Shown: positions 1 to 10,809 of the stretch, one piece after another
Layout of the letters: every line of letters begins with the position of its first letter
Position numbering within the stretch: the first letter of the stretch is position 1
DNA from: Aradus depressus
Lineage: Eukaryota; Arthropoda; Insecta; Hemiptera; Aradidae
Reading direction: 5' to 3'
Length of the DNA: 64,000 nt
Assembly (NCBI GenBank): GCA_963662175.1
Contig: OY759217.1
Span: forward strand, 20,628,679-20,692,678
The notes under the pieces: generated by a model
The model's input: the letters and a program-made list of their open reading frames with translations, nothing else
What the model was told of the DNA's origin: nothing
The model's database searches: none
Position numbers and translations under genes: made by a program

Positions 1-534
1 AACACTCATACATACCGTAGATAGTCTTCGAAGTTCAGAATCCTAAAAAGGCTAATTTTGTCTATAGATCAAGCTTATACAATTTAGTAAACTGTAGCGG
101 TCGTCTGTAGTTAAAACCGCGCACTGTCCAGTTAAATTTTGTGGTTAACGCTGAATCTTCCGAATGGAAATGGTGTCTGGCAACAACCTGAAAAGGTTTG
201 TGACCCCTACTTTCATTTCTTTTAAGAAAATATCTCTAATTACAATGTTGATTAAACAAATAAAAAATAATTAGAAAAGGGCATTTAGTTGTTTAAACAA
301 CATTTCTTAAATGAGGAAATACTCACTGTTGTACTGCAGTGAATGCTAATATGTACATTGAATGTTGCTAATGAGGACTCACAGACTCAAGCAGATCTGT
401 TCTAAAGTAGGTAGGGGGGACCGGGGCTGGTGTGAAACATGAGCAGGTAGGGGTGTGCTACATGAGCAGGTAGAGGTGTGCTACAGGGGAAGGTGGCTGG
501 TGTGCAACAGGGGCAGGTGTAGCAGACCGAGCCT

Positions 535-1091
535 GAGAATGTTCTGCTCCCAATTTGCGCTCCTTCAAAATTAAAACAAAAGTTACATAACTTGAAATGA
601 AAAGACAAGACGTAGGCTATTGAATACACCACAGCTTGAAATACAAGTATTATATAGAATTTTTGATTTTTATATATATTTAAAAAAAAAAATAGGAGGT
701 CGAAAAGTCAAAAAAGATTATGGATCTCTTCCAACTTTTCAAAAGACACTGAATGCCTTATCAGCACATGTCTCCTATGTCACATGTACAATCAGATCGG
801 TGGAACAGTATCTGTGCAATTGTATCAGTTATCTAGAGGGTCCCTGCCTGCCCTTGTAGCACACCAGCCCCGGTCTCCTCCAACTGCCCCAGATCTATAA
901 TCCTTTTTGGCTTTTCCGTCCTCCTGACTAAATGTTTCTAGTTCAAATTTTTTTTTTGTATCAATAAATTCTATATAATCCTCGTATTTCAAGCTGTGGC
1001 GCATTGAATAGCCAACGTATTGCTTTTCATTTCAAGTTTTGTTACTTTTGTTTGAATGAGCATCTGGCCAAATTGGGGCAAAACATTCTTG
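535..1091. mobile_element. Inverted-repeat (MITE-like) element
   Basis: Two arms of about 130 bp, roughly 535-672 and 960-1091, are imperfect reverse complements; both include ACTTGAAATGAAAAG and ACAGCTTGAAATAC blocks. No coding sequence with family features lies between them. The flanking 405-530 stretch is a G-rich imperfect tandem (GAGCAGGTAGGGGTGTG-like), part of which reappears inverted near 840-890. Transposon class is not determinable from what is visible. Confidence 0.5.
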
Positions 1092-1336
1092 GGTAGGTAT
1101 TTAAAATTTCCTGCAGTGATATTGTGTTGAAAATAAAGAACAAACTAATATTTTTAATAATATTATCTATTTAACAAAATATATAAAATATATGGGAATA
1201 CTTTTAGTATGACTACGAAGACTAGTCAAATGATAAGTGGAAGTTCAACAGGTTCATATTCCGATCAGACCCTTCCACAACCCTGACACTTTCTCCTTTC
1301 ATCTTAAAGTAATAGAATCCATTACCTGTAACTTAG

Positions 1337-1663
1337 AGGGCGCCGGTAGCTCAGTGGTATGCGTGCTTGCCTTCTGAGCTCAAGATCGTGGGTCCGAAAC
1401 TCGACCGAGGCCCTTAGTTTATTTTATCTGGGAGATAAAATATACTTAAAACGCCGGCCTTCGGATGGGACGTAAAGCGATGGCCCCGAGGCTGTTCGAT
1501 GTCAGATAATCGTTAAAGACCCCTACCCTAGGTGAATAAAAATTTAGGGTAGGCAAAATTTAGGACTCCTACAGTAGAATCGGGCTCATGTCCACCAGGG
1601 TGAGAAAAGAGCGTTCTGGTGACATTGTAGTTAAAGCCCGGGCATGAGTCATTATAACTAACT
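1337..1663 (+). mobile_element. tRNA-derived SINE (family 1), copy 1
   Basis: The head is tRNA-like: an A-box-type TAGCTCAGTGGTA is followed about 45 bp later by a B-box-type element, here degenerate (GGTCCGAAACTC; GGTTCGAAACC-type in better copies). A unique body follows (GGATGGGACGTTAAGCGATGG in better copies, here with one change) and a 3' part containing GTCCACCAG and GCCCGGGCATGAGTC. At least thirteen more copies lie in the window on both strands. The internal RNA polymerase III promoter is inferred from the boxes. This is an older copy: its tail is degraded (ATAACTAACTC). Confidence 0.85.
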
Positions 1664-2584
1664 CCGTTACCTTAAATAACTTACCATTTGGTTTTCCATT
1701 TAGTATTTGTTAAGTCGTAGCTGATGATGTTAGCAATATCGAAAGTACTCCATGTATTTCTATTTTGTGAAATAAACAATATAAGAAAAATATTATTTTT
1801 TCTCTATTTTCGGTGTTGGTGATCACAGCTTTCCGAGTATCCCAGCCTCATCCTCCCCTTAGCTTATTTCTATAAGACATCAGCTTATGTGCTCACTCGG
1901 TCGATAAGACCTAAGGAAACTACCACCGTATTTTCAATTTCAGTATCATTCAATTCTTACGTATTTTTACCCCTTTTATTTGGCTGAAAATCTATAGAAG
2001 CTCTGCTTATGCAGCTTTGGGTACAAATATGAAATTTTGTTTATTGATTATATATATTCATTATCGGTATCAGGGAGTCGGAAAACATGAAATTCCGTTG
2101 AAAATGCCACACGTAATTTCTGACAGATTACATGATTTGTATAAGTATATACATATATATAGGCAGACTTTTTTTCACTTTTCCTTGAATACTCTATCGA
2201 AAATGTATATAGATATTCGAATTGCATCTTGAGTAAGAATCTAGATAAAGGGGTTCAGACAGTGAAGTGAAGTAAATGTTGTAATTTCTCTAGTATGATG
2301 TTGTAATAATTTAAATTGGGGTTTTCATTAATCATCAGTTAAATTATTTTTTGTAAGGAAACCAATTTTCTTGTTGTTTAAATGAAGGAAGAAATAAATC
2401 TGAACCTGAATTCAATTATGATAGGGAAATATTGGGTGGAAAATTGCAGAGAGACCGATATTGGAATTCTTTGCCAATAGCGTGGTGTCAGAAGCCAATA
2501 ATGTCATCCATATTCCAATCTAACCTAACTTTTACAAAGATAAATCTGTACATTTATGTATAATCACAGATATTAAATTAAACC
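1664..2584. other. Intergenic, AT-rich; old repeat remnant
   Basis: No gene is visible. The part around 2015-2120 matches the dispersed family F3 described at 5990 (ATGAAATTTTG, GGAAAACATGAAATTCCG blocks). The remainder is A/T-rich sequence without recognisable structure. Confidence 0.4.
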
Positions 2585-2977
2585 ATCTAACTTAAGCGTA
2601 TCCAGTCCTTCCAATCCAAAGTCCTAAGGAATTGTCGATGCACCCTTCTATGTGTCTAACCTTACCCTCCAAAATGACTTGGGAATTCCTTTTGTTATTG
2701 ACCTCATCAAGACTTTTCTTCCCATGTCAATCTAGTTGCTCGACTTTTGTCATCCCATCCCCATCCAGATAAATTCCAACTAAGACTGAGGCGGCGCTGT
2801 CCGAGAGACCTGCTAAGTAGAGGGTGCCGGTGGTGACTAGCTTCTTCCCTCATGTAATTTTCTTATCACAGTGCACTGACGAGGCGGGAAGCCGGGGGGG
2901 AGGGGGGGGGGTTGGGTCACTCGAACCTCTGCGGCCTCCTCTGCCCCTATTAAGGTGAGATGACAGAGAACCAAAAT
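2585..2977 (+). pseudogene. LINE 3' end, jockey-like (family A), coding relic plus 3' UTR
   Basis: Broken frames read like the C-terminal tail of a jockey-type reverse transcriptase: an IQSFQSKVLR-like start near 2597, then RLLSSHPHPD and a closing LRRRCPRDLL near 2785-2815. The same closing motif (KRRWPRDLL) ends the related fragments at 12.1, 34.8, 51.9 and 57.3 kb. The downstream GC-rich 3' UTR shares GTGCCGGTGGTGAC and a CGAACC..CTGCGGCCTC block with those copies. Stops and frameshifts show it is dead. The exact LINE clade is inferred. Confidence 0.65.
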
Positions 2978-3152
2978 ATTGCCTACCCTAAATTTGTATT
3001 CACCTAGGATAGGAGTTTCTAACGAGTACCTGGCATTTCACAGGCTCGAGATCATCGTTTAACGTCCCATCCGAAGGACGGCGTGCTCAATTTTTTTTCA
3101 TCTCCCAGACAAAAATTCTAAGGGCCTCTACTTCTGAGCTATCGGCGCCCTC
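2978..3152 (-). mobile_element. SINE family 1, partial copy
   Basis: This is the reverse complement of the family 1 head and body: it ends at GGCGCCCTC (the SINE 5' end) and contains CGTCCCATCCGAAGGACGGC. It lacks the 3' part and directly follows the LINE tail. Confidence 0.75.
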
Positions 3153-4440
3153 ACTTTCATAGGTAGTAGGTATTCTTTAAGAATAAATTCTGTTCCTATT
3201 TTCTAGTATGCAAATGTTTGATGTATTTTTTTCTTTGTTTTCCTCAACTGCCAATCCTGTCTTGTGCTTCTTGCTTATGTTTCCATTCCACTTTAAGCCC
3301 TTCGGCATAATTTTCTTCCCTTTTCTACTAAACATTCTTTTCAAGTCTCTCCTCAGATTAAATTCCTGATGAAGAGTTTCTTCTAAGGAGAAGATGCTTA
3401 CGCCTGTTTCATCATAAAGTTTAATGTAAGAATACTTTTTTGTTTTCTGTTGAAGGAGAAGAAATAAAAGCCCATGGGATCTGCTTAGTACGAGGTAGTG
3501 TTATGAAACATGTAGAGTGAAGAGCGTGTTATAAAATATCATGCCTTGCTGTTGTTTCATATCACTAGTTTGACCCATAGGACGTTCAGCATCATGCAGA
3601 GCTGAAGAACTTGCCAAGCGAGGAACGGAAAAGGACACAGTGACACCGGATTGACTTGACTTTGGAGTCACTCTCCATCATACAGCACCAGACACTAACA
3701 GAATAGAAAGAGATAGAGATAAATAAACTTTTATTGCACTAAAGATTAGAACCTTTATGGCAATGAGTGTTTTTTTTTACAAAATTCATATTTTTATAGT
3801 TAAGCATATAAAATAAAATAAAAGAAAAAATATCTATATAAAGAATTGTACAATATAAGCAATATAACAACTAAATAAAAATAACAAATCATATTAAAAT
3901 AATAAATATGGAAATGCTCTTTAATATAAATAGATAAAACAAGATATGACAAAAAAATGAATAAATAAAATAAAAAATATATATTCATCTTACATGCAAC
4001 GAATTAAATTATATTATTCTCTTATATGTTAATAAGTTCAATAATGCCATAAATTACAAAACAGATACAGGTAAAATAGGTAATTATTACGCTGATATCA
4101 TAAATAACATAAAATAAAAAAATTTAGACGATCGATAATACAATCGAAAAAACCACATGATTTTTGACTGATACTAGGATAAAAAAAAATAAAAGTCGAA
4201 TGATATTTTTAATATAATATATAAATATAAGATAATTTAAATTAATAGTTACAATAATATTATTGCAATATTTCCCAAGACAAAAATGAAATAACTAAAA
4301 AAATAATAATAACAAACTTTGTAAGCCAGTAACTAGATTAGAACCTGGCACCAACCATGCTGGTTACTTATCACAGTTTTTAATAATATTACCCAATAAA
4401 AAGGGTTTTTTGTTCATGTTAGTCAATCTAGTATCAGACA
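3153..4440. other. Intergenic AT-rich stretch
   Basis: I see no supported gene. From about 3720 the sequence is strongly A+T rich, and its long open frames come from low complexity. Confidence 0.4.
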
Positions 4441-4554
4441 ACAAAGAATTTTTTAAAAAAGGTTGGTTTAGCATTAAAAATATTAATTATAAATGTTTTG
4501 CATTGTTATAACTTTTATACACATATCTATTTTACTTGTTAATTGTTTTTTCTA

Positions 4555-4592
4555 GTCATCGATGATGGGAGGGCATTCCCGAAACGTTTGAC
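4555..4592 (+). ncRNA. Degenerate hammerhead-like motif
   Basis: The layout is GTCA, then a core altered to TCGATGA, then T, a GGGA..TCCC stem II, GAAA, the AC/GT mini stem III and TGAC. All parts match the motif at 11069 except the swapped first two core bases, so it is probably inactive. Confidence 0.35.
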
Positions 4593-4663
4593 AATGTTAT
4601 AAAAAAAATTTTACAATAAATTGGGAGATATAAAGAGAAGCTGCTTTTACTGAAAACCTATTT

Positions 4664-4984
4664 TTATATAATATGCTCCTTACGCAACATTGAAGAAATT
4701 ATATTATTCTTTATTTTCAAGCCAACAGTAAAAAACAAAAATAAATAGTTAATGTTTCTAACATCTAAATTATTTAAAATATGCAAAAATGGTTCTGAAT
4801 CGTATTCTGGTCTATTAGTGAGATAATTGTGGAGAAATGTATGCCTGGGGATACACAAAGATGGACAATAGAACACAAAGTGTATGAGGTCGTCCTTCTC
4901 ATCTAAGGTACAGAGGAGCCTGCAGGCACTTTCAGGACAAAACTCATATCTAAACCCTCCAACACTAACAAAATGGCAAACCAA
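4664..4984 (-). pseudogene. Retroelement ORF C-terminus with zinc-knuckle-like motif
   Basis: The 106-codon frame contains CRLLC about 21 residues in, then a short acidic segment and HFVFYCPSL. This C-x3-C...H-x4-C order is typical of the zinc-knuckle-like tail behind the reverse transcriptase or RNase H of I/R1/jockey-type LINEs (family knowledge; the usual form is C-x2-C). About 60 residues follow to a stop. No intact upstream reverse transcriptase frame is seen, and the region to 5220 is open only in another frame, so a frameshifted, 5'-truncated copy is likely. It does not resemble the GIY-YIG endonuclease expected of a canonical Penelope element. Confidence 0.45.
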
Positions 4985-5211
4985 CTATACTGAGATATCT
5001 CAAACCAAAGGACAGTACCACTACAGAGAAGAGAAGACAATAACGACATAGCCAGGATTCCACACTCCCTCCAGTAAGACACTGATGACAAAACACGCCA
5101 GGGCACACAAATACTTACACCGAATGAACGGCGTTTTCGCTCTCCCTGTGAACCGATTTGGTTAAAAATTAATAAGTGTCTTACACTGGTGTGATATATA
5201 AAGAAAAAAAA

Positions 5212-5960
5212 TACACACATTAAATATTAATATTAAAAAATTAATTATATTTATTTTTCTATAAAAAGCAATTTTCTTTTAAAACAAATGAATAAAAAAA
5301 CAAAACATGACCATCAGCTGTCTTTTTAGTATGTGTGTAGAGAGAGTCGAGGTCAGAGTCAATGTAAGCGGTATGAGTGAAGATACAGAGTGGTGTTTAG
5401 GCTTAAGATGTAATGAACTAAATAGGAGTGAATTGACGGTGAAATTGATCCGCAAAGAAGGTACTGTTGTTTGTTTATATGTACAGGATATATGCCCAGA
5501 AATATATAACTTAAATTTAAAGAATGGCCAAAAATATAAAACAGAAAAAAAATTGAAATAGTTTTTAAGATTTTTCTTTTGATTTTTGTTCGTTTCAATG
5601 GTTAGTTTTTAAATTTTATAATGTAGATTTAAGAAAATAAACCCAATATTTGTTCTCGTAAATTCTATGCTATTCATTCTCCCTGTTGGCCCAGTAAGAT
5701 AATTTGAAAACCTTTGGATTAGCTTTAATATTATTGAAAAAAAAAATAAGAATGGCATCTCTTTAGAAATCCAAATGAAAAGTTTGTTAATTGAAATTTT
5801 TTAAAAAATATTCGTGCACTTTCTTAAAAATTGCACGTCTTGAACTTTTGATATCTTTTAAGGGCCCTTTTCAAAAATTACTGTAGAAATCAAAATTAAA
5901 TGAAAGACCGACCAGTTATAAAATTTCTACAGGAAATGTGGTAATTTATTGTTTATTTCA
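5212..5960 (+). repeat. LTR-like repeat related to the 22-27 kb element
   Basis: It shares the order of motifs with the LTRs at 21897 and 26249 read in their sense direction: AATAAACCCAATATTTGTTC-like, AACCTTTGGATTAG-like, GTGCACTTTC, TTGCACGTCTTGAAC, then ATTTCTACAGGAAATGTGG near the end. A copy at 13734-14460 is about as diverged. It is probably a solo LTR or fragment of an older relative. The terminal TG..CA and target duplication of the young element were not found here. Confidence 0.55.
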
Positions 5961-5965
5961 TTATT

Positions 5966-6560
5966 ATTAATTTTACACATATTTTTTTATTTTACATAAA
6001 CATTATTAATATTAACAAACCGGAACACCTTAATCATCGTACTACTAAATCTCGCATTGTTACATTCGTTCCATCGACAACTATTAGGATTTTGAGTTGT
6101 GTTACTTCTCTGATCTCCCACTTTCCGTTGGCCGATTTGACTGGGAATTGACAGCTATTATCTTTATAAGGTTTTACATTTACATATACAATTTAATATA
6201 TAAATATTCAGCAGTTATTGGGGAATTTGAGTCCCTCATCTAATCTCTCTTTTCCTTTTTGACGATTCGGTGGAAAATTGATATTCGGGCTTCTGGAATA
6301 ATAAAGTGTCTACAGAAGCAAACAGACCGCCAGGAAATTGTCATTTCACCATGAATAGTATAGACGAAGTATAAAGGAAGAATGTAGTCGGTCATATGAA
6401 TGTAGTCGCTAAAACCATCAGCTGACTGTGATCAGTGCAATGAGACTGAAGACATTGTATTAGCACATATTAACTGCAAAACATACAACAAGAAACCATA
6501 TGAGACACCAACGAAACATTTTTTGAAACAATAATTAACTTCAAAAAAGTTGTATAAGAA
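5966..6560. repeat. Dispersed repeat family F3 remnants
   Basis: Blocks recur here and elsewhere in the window: a C-rich TCTCCCACTTTCCGTTGG stretch, then CGATTTGACTGGGAATTGA, and CATTCGTTCCATC. Family F3 is recognised by a roughly 150-bp unit containing (C/G)ATTTGGCTGAAAATTGAT, ATGAAATTTTGTGTCGA-like and ACTTCCCCAG-like motifs. Other positions are 2020, 9950, 13430, 20560, 30745, 44480, 44945, 50950 and 57930. No coding potential is seen. Confidence 0.45.
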
Positions 6561-6564
6561 TGTC

Positions 6565-6675
6565 ACACTATAATTTCCAGTGAAATGATTTTGAGAGAGG
6601 GAAGGGGACGGGATAGTGACGTGTACAAAATATTGGTTGGTATAAGAAAGTCCTGTAATGGGCACATAATAGATA
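6565..6675. repeat. MITE fragment (28-kb MITE family)
   Basis: It contains GAAATGATTTTGAGAGAGGG and GGTTGGTATAAGAAAGTCCT followed by GTAATGGGCAC, the terminal region of the MITE seen complete at 28025-28308. Only one end is present. Confidence 0.5.
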
Positions 6676-7277
6676 TTTCTTGTATCACTTCATGATAATC
6701 AATCGATATGAAACTAAATATTGTAACGTGGGGCGATAGAAATGGATCGGCAGATATTGATGCATGATGTGTTTCCATTAGTCAGATACCGGTAGTGCAC
6801 CATCATAACACAATTCACTCATCACATTGTATCAAGGTAAACATTCCTCATAATGGATCATACACAATTAGCACTCCACCTTCCATATTGCAATATAACA
6901 TATTTGACAGTATTGGTTTATTGCACCGCATTTTTAGACAGCGGTGTAAATAGAGGGGAGACAACGTATAGGAAATCTACATCATTTAACAAAACTCAAA
7001 ATCCTGTCTTGTTTATAATCGAAACATTAATAATTATTAGGAAAAATAAAAAAAAAATTAAATCTTAACAATAATTGTTAATAATTATTCCAGTCATGAT
7101 TACGATGGAAGATATGTTTAAAAAAATATATATAACTCTTTTATTTCATTTATTATTGAGCGCTATCTGTTGATTTTTGTCTAAACTAAATAAATTAGTT
7201 TACTCAACTCCCGTCTAGGGGGTGCACCTAAACCTGTCTAGATTAGTATCCCCATCTATTCTTCAACTAGCTTCCAG
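6676..7277. other. Intergenic, nothing recognised
   Basis: AT-rich sequence without supported genes. A 71-codon frame at 6853-7068 has no family features. Confidence 0.35.
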
Positions 7278-8486
7278 AGGGCGCCGGTAGCTCAATGGTA
7301 TGCGTGCTTGTCTTCTGAGCTCAAGATCGTGGGCTCGAAACCCGACCGAGGCTTTTAGTTTATTTTATCTGGGAGGTAGAATAAACTTAAGCACGCCGTC
7401 CTTCGGATGGGACCCTCCTAATACCACGTGGGGTCAAAAAAGACCCCTTGCGTTTTAAAATGTGTATGAACTGCTCAATATAATTTCTATTTCGATGAGG
7501 CTTCAGGACATTTATCCGTAGACTATCTCCATTCGATTTCATTAAGAAAATGTATTCAGTTTGTATTTTAAAAATTGATATAAAATAATATTTTCACAAA
7601 AACGTAGTTGGGGTCACGCGGGACCCCACATGGTATTATCCGTATCACATTTTCGTTCGTCTGATGAGAAGTATTTCCAAGAAGTTCCACTCAGTAAACA
7701 ATTCCGAAAAGTTACTTTTGCTCTTCAATTGACCTGCAATTCGAAGAAGACATTGCCCGCACCCGCTGGAGTTTTTCCTGGAGCTCTTTCTGATCAACAG
7801 TTCTTGGTTTCCACTTCTCGTTCACCTCTTGAATTTTATTTAGATCTAATTTCAGTATGCGTTGACGGTTCGGACCGTAAAGATAAATCATGGAACACAT
7901 TGTGTCCTCGCGAACGTTGATGTTAGTAGAGCGTGCCAGGGAGCCCTTGTGGAAACGGAACAGCTCGAAGTGATCTCCGTTGTTGAAGACGTTTTGGAAA
8001 CGGACGATGAAGAACTTGATGAGCTAGAAGCACGTATGTGAAAACCATGTCACAAAAAAATTTCTTTGCGCTAAATGTAAATAATAATAGCACCCATAGT
8101 GTGAATATACTTTTATAAGTTTCATGATTTACTTTTTTTGAATAAACATTTGTTATACCATTTTTTCTCAACTTGTTAAACCCTTTGTTATTTTTCCCTC
8201 ATTTTTGAATGAACTTGATTGAAAAAGTTAGAATGAAAAGCTAGTTGGTACATGAAAAATTGAAAAATGAAGTGGGGTCTCAAAAGGACCCCACGTGGTA
8301 TTTTTCGTTTCACAGGTCACGTGGTATTAGGAGGGTTAAGCGATGGTCCCGAGCCTGTACGATGTCAGGTACTCGTTAAAGACCCCTGCCCTAGGTGAAT
8401 AAAAATTTAGGGTAGGCAAAATTTAGGACTCCTACAATAGAGTTATGCTCATGTCCACCAGAGTGACGAAAGAGCGCTTTGGTAGG
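7278..8486 (+). mobile_element. SINE family 1, split by a piggyBac-like insertion
   Basis: The SINE head and body occupy 7278-7412 and the remaining body and 3' part occupy 8336-8486. Aligned with intact copies the two pieces are contiguous across GGATGGGACGTTAAGCGATGG. The B-box reads GGCTCGAAACCC. Confidence 0.8.
7413..8335. mobile_element. piggyBac-like element, non-autonomous
   Basis: The 923-bp insert has terminal inverted repeats CCCTCCTAATACCACGTG at both ends. The right end is followed by TTAA (8336-8339), the piggyBac target. The left TTAA is missing: compared with uninterrupted SINEs, GTTAA has been lost at the left junction. Subterminal palindromes built from GGGGTC and GACCCC recur at about 7430, 7610 and 8275. 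Two open stretches (7630-7920 and the acidic 7905-8040 region) exist, but no DDD transposase core or cysteine-rich tail was recognised. Confidence 0.75.
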
Positions 8487-8494
8487 CACCCTCC

Positions 8495-9045
8495 TTTTCA
8501 AGTATATATTTATTTATTTTATTTAGTAGTACTGTTAAGTAGTAGTATTTTTTAGTAGTATTGTTAATTCCAATCCATATGTGTTACACTTTAAGAGTTA
8601 AGATATCTCATTGTGTATTTAATGTTTAAGCTATGTTAATGCATACATTATGACATATCCTATTACCATGTAATGGTATAAGGGAAATAAATACTATTAT
8701 TATTATTTTTACCAAGAATGTCACTTTCAGTGAAGGAATGCAACAAAAATATTTGCACACTCTTCTCCCTGTTCTCAACATAATCTCATATTCTCAAACC
8801 TCTTCAACGGATGACTATGTGCTCAAATAATTTTCATCATCACCAATTTTCTTTCCCATCTGTCTTGAAGACAATAGAATCGATAAAACAAGGAAACCCC
8901 TGTATTCGGAAACGGAAATATTAAAAAATATATATATATATCCAAAGACATTATTTGATACATTGCTTTTATTTTTATTTTTTTGGTTGAGTTCCTCCAC
9001 TGACATTCTCTTTTAGGTCTGTCGAATATACGTTTCAATCATTAT
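8495..9045. repeat. Dispersed repeat R1, tail and middle segments
   Basis: Two portions of a recurring family lie side by side. 8495-8705 is the family's 3' tail: TTTTTAGTAGTATTGTTAAT, CCATGTAATGGTATAAGGG, ending in a TATTATTATT microsatellite. 8860-9045 is the middle: CTTGAAGACAATAGAAT, TATTCGGAAACGGAA, GGTCTGTCGAATATACGTTT. Related copies are at 12.9-13.3, 36.3-36.9, 40.8-41.2, 46.9-47.2 and 48.1-49.2 kb. A retroposon with an (ATT)n tail is the likely nature. Confidence 0.5.
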
Positions 9046-9297
9046 TGGAGCGGAGTTCCTTAAGTGCCGTTGGTCTCTCTGGCAGTGAGTTGGTAAAAAC
9101 GTTACGACACGGAAATGGCAACGAAAGTTTCACTCTCCCCTCCCCGACTATATTACGAAGGAAGGAACGTTTAGGAGGGGGCGGCCGTAGGGGAGGGAAT
9201 GAATGATTCTCTTGACGGGCTTTGTATCGATAAATATAACTCCTCAATCAATTAATATGATCTTTGATTTTGGTTGGCGGTTTCAAATATTTTTCAG

Positions 9298-9607
9298 AAG
9301 TAAGGGTTGAGCCATTGATTAAGTTTCTTTTTGACACATTTAAACTGAGAATGGTTAATGATCGAAAGTTAACTACAAAAAAAGATTTTCAACATAAACG
9401 TTCGTAGAAAAGATTGAGTCTATAATTTATGTTTCTTACTTCAGTGACCATAAACCAATCATTTCATTTATAGATTTTGAAGAAAATAATGTACATAATT
9501 CTGAATGTGACGAGTCTAGACCAATAACTATACATGACAAAGATAAAAATAACGAAGCAAAATCTGGTGATATGGATGTTGTAAATTGTAAAATGTCTCT
9601 GGATTAA
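9298..9607 (+). CDS. Candidate host gene 3' end, two exons (unrecognised protein)
   Basis: Not recognised. Two open segments join cleanly by splicing: 9298-9403 and 9445-9607, with a 41-bp intron that begins GTAGAA and ends TTTCTTACTTCAG. The first segment is preceded by ATATTTTTCAG, a good acceptor. Spliced, the frame gives about 88 residues, beginning VRVEPLIKFLFDTFK, running through HKRSDHKPIISFIDFEE across the junction, and ending in a polar acidic tail DVVNCKMSLD before TAA. The first part could be an amphipathic or membrane-adjacent helix; the tail is rich in D, E, N and K, as in cytoplasmic C-termini. AT-rich sequence with possible poly(A) signals follows. The donor is not a perfect consensus and upstream exons were not found. 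It could also be a gene relic or a chance frame. Confidence 0.4.
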
Positions 9608-10016
9608 GTTGATGAATAATAATTATTGTTATAAACATAATTATTATAATAAACTACTTGACAATGTATAATACAGATAAACTTTTTCAAATGATTCCAT
9701 GATAAATTGTACATTATACGATAGAATTGTATATTATACTATTTTAATATTATAATAAAATGTAAATAATATTGTGTTACAACTATTCTACAATATTTCA
9801 TTCCTGTATACCCTCCTAAGATCGACATAACACTCAACAAAATACTCCTTAAGAGCAAGCAATTCGATTACTTTTTCCTATTTTACAGTTTTATAATTTG
9901 ATAATTTCAATTTGAATTGATTTTACCGTTTTTTTTTTTTATAGATTATTTTTTAGGGGTCTAAAAAACATGAAGTTCCATACAAACAAACTTCTGACAA
10001 ATTACATGAATTTCCC
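9608..10016. other. Possible 3' UTR and AT-rich spacer
   Basis: Very A/T-rich sequence following the candidate gene end. Around 9960-10010 an F3-type block (AAAACATGAAGTTCC, TCTGACAAATTACATGAA) appears. Confidence 0.35.
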
Positions 10017-10509
10017 TAGTAGACTCTCCCTTTTCCAGAGTTCGGTTAACCGGCGCGCTCCCTTATCCGGCGCTCGCAAAATAATATCAAATTTGTTAAA
10101 CTAAAATTATCATTCGATTATTTATCAATTATATATAGAGCCATGTGTATTTACGAGCACATAATAATTCCGTAACTCACGAATCTTTCATGTATTTTTA
10201 TTGTACATATATACATACATATGTACATTATATTTATAATGAAGGGAATGCTAATACAATATTTTATTACTTCACTAATACTATAAATAAATTATAATAA
10301 ATACATAGTTGAAAATCAAACATTTATAAAAAATGTTTCCTAGAATAGAAAAACAAAGGTACCGTCCCGTCCGTGGTACAACAATATCGTCTTATCGGGA
10401 AATGAACACTTAATTAGTAAAGTCAAAGTTTAATTTTTGTCCACAGAAACCTCCTATTTATTTTTCCTTTACACAGGTTCTATTTTTCTCAGTTTTTTTT
10501 TTTTGATTC

Positions 10510-10628
10510 TCATAGTGAAAAGAATCGCTGGATCGTTTTTAATACTAAAGAAGTGGTGGCACTATGCAGCACGCAACAGTGTTGTGTTAGAGAAACAAAA
10601 AAAAATTACCGATTTTTTTAACAAATAA
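10510..10628 (+). pseudogene. pogo transposase C-terminal remnant with PIP-box-like motif
   Basis: The frame ends KQKKITDFFNK followed by a stop. This matches the C-termini of pogo/Tigger transposases, which carry a Q-x-x-I-x-x-F-F PCNA-interacting box (family knowledge). About 30 preceding residues (AGSFLILKKWWHYAARNS) are compatible with the tail. Everything N-terminal, including helix-turn-helix and DDE domains, is absent. Confidence 0.6.
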
Positions 10629-10770
10629 TATTTTTAGAATTTTAGATTTTGTTTTAAATATGTATGTAATTAAACGCAGATTTCAAAACATATTTTTAAT
10701 AGGTTTTTTGATCAAGCAGCTTTTTATTTTTTACTCCCAATTTTTATTTATAAAATTCTTTTATTACATC

Positions 10771-10809
10771 GTCAAACGTTTCGGGACCAATCTTTCCATC
10801 ATCAGTGAC
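10771..10809 (-). ncRNA. Hammerhead-ribozyme-like motif (left arm)
   Basis: On the minus strand the order is GUCA (stem I), CUGAUGA, an extra U, a stem II closed by GG/CC, GAAA, AC/GU two-pair stem III, U as the cleavage-site base, and UGAC (stem I). All invariant core bases of the hammerhead are present apart from the extra U between the core and stem II. Confidence 0.6.

Larger units (their letters stand above)
4441..5215 (-). mobile_element. Retroelement 3' end with one ribozyme-bearing arm
   Basis: Read on the minus strand, a degenerate ORF end (5215 to 4664) is followed by an arm (about 4660-4441) that is homologous to the arms of the palindromic element at 10701-11213. The shared blocks are CCCGAAACGTTTGAC, AAGGTTGGTTTAGCATT and CAGCTTNNNTTTATNTNTCCCAAT. 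The junction is also shared: CTCCTTACGCAACATTGAAG here against CTTCTTACACAATATTGAAG at about 11198-11213. This ties the ORF to the ribozyme palindromes. Only one arm is present here. Confidence 0.55.

Noticed and set aside
1337..1410. tRNA gene call
   Set aside because: A and B boxes are present, but the same head recurs with a constant non-tRNA body at many loci, so it is a SINE.
5307..5561. Conserved short frame shared by the LTR-like repeats at 5.3 and 13.9 kb (LTVKLIRKEGT, LYVQDICPEIYNL)
   Set aside because: DNA identity is high across the frame including third positions, and the younger LTR lacks it, so shared ancestry of a repeat explains it without a protein.
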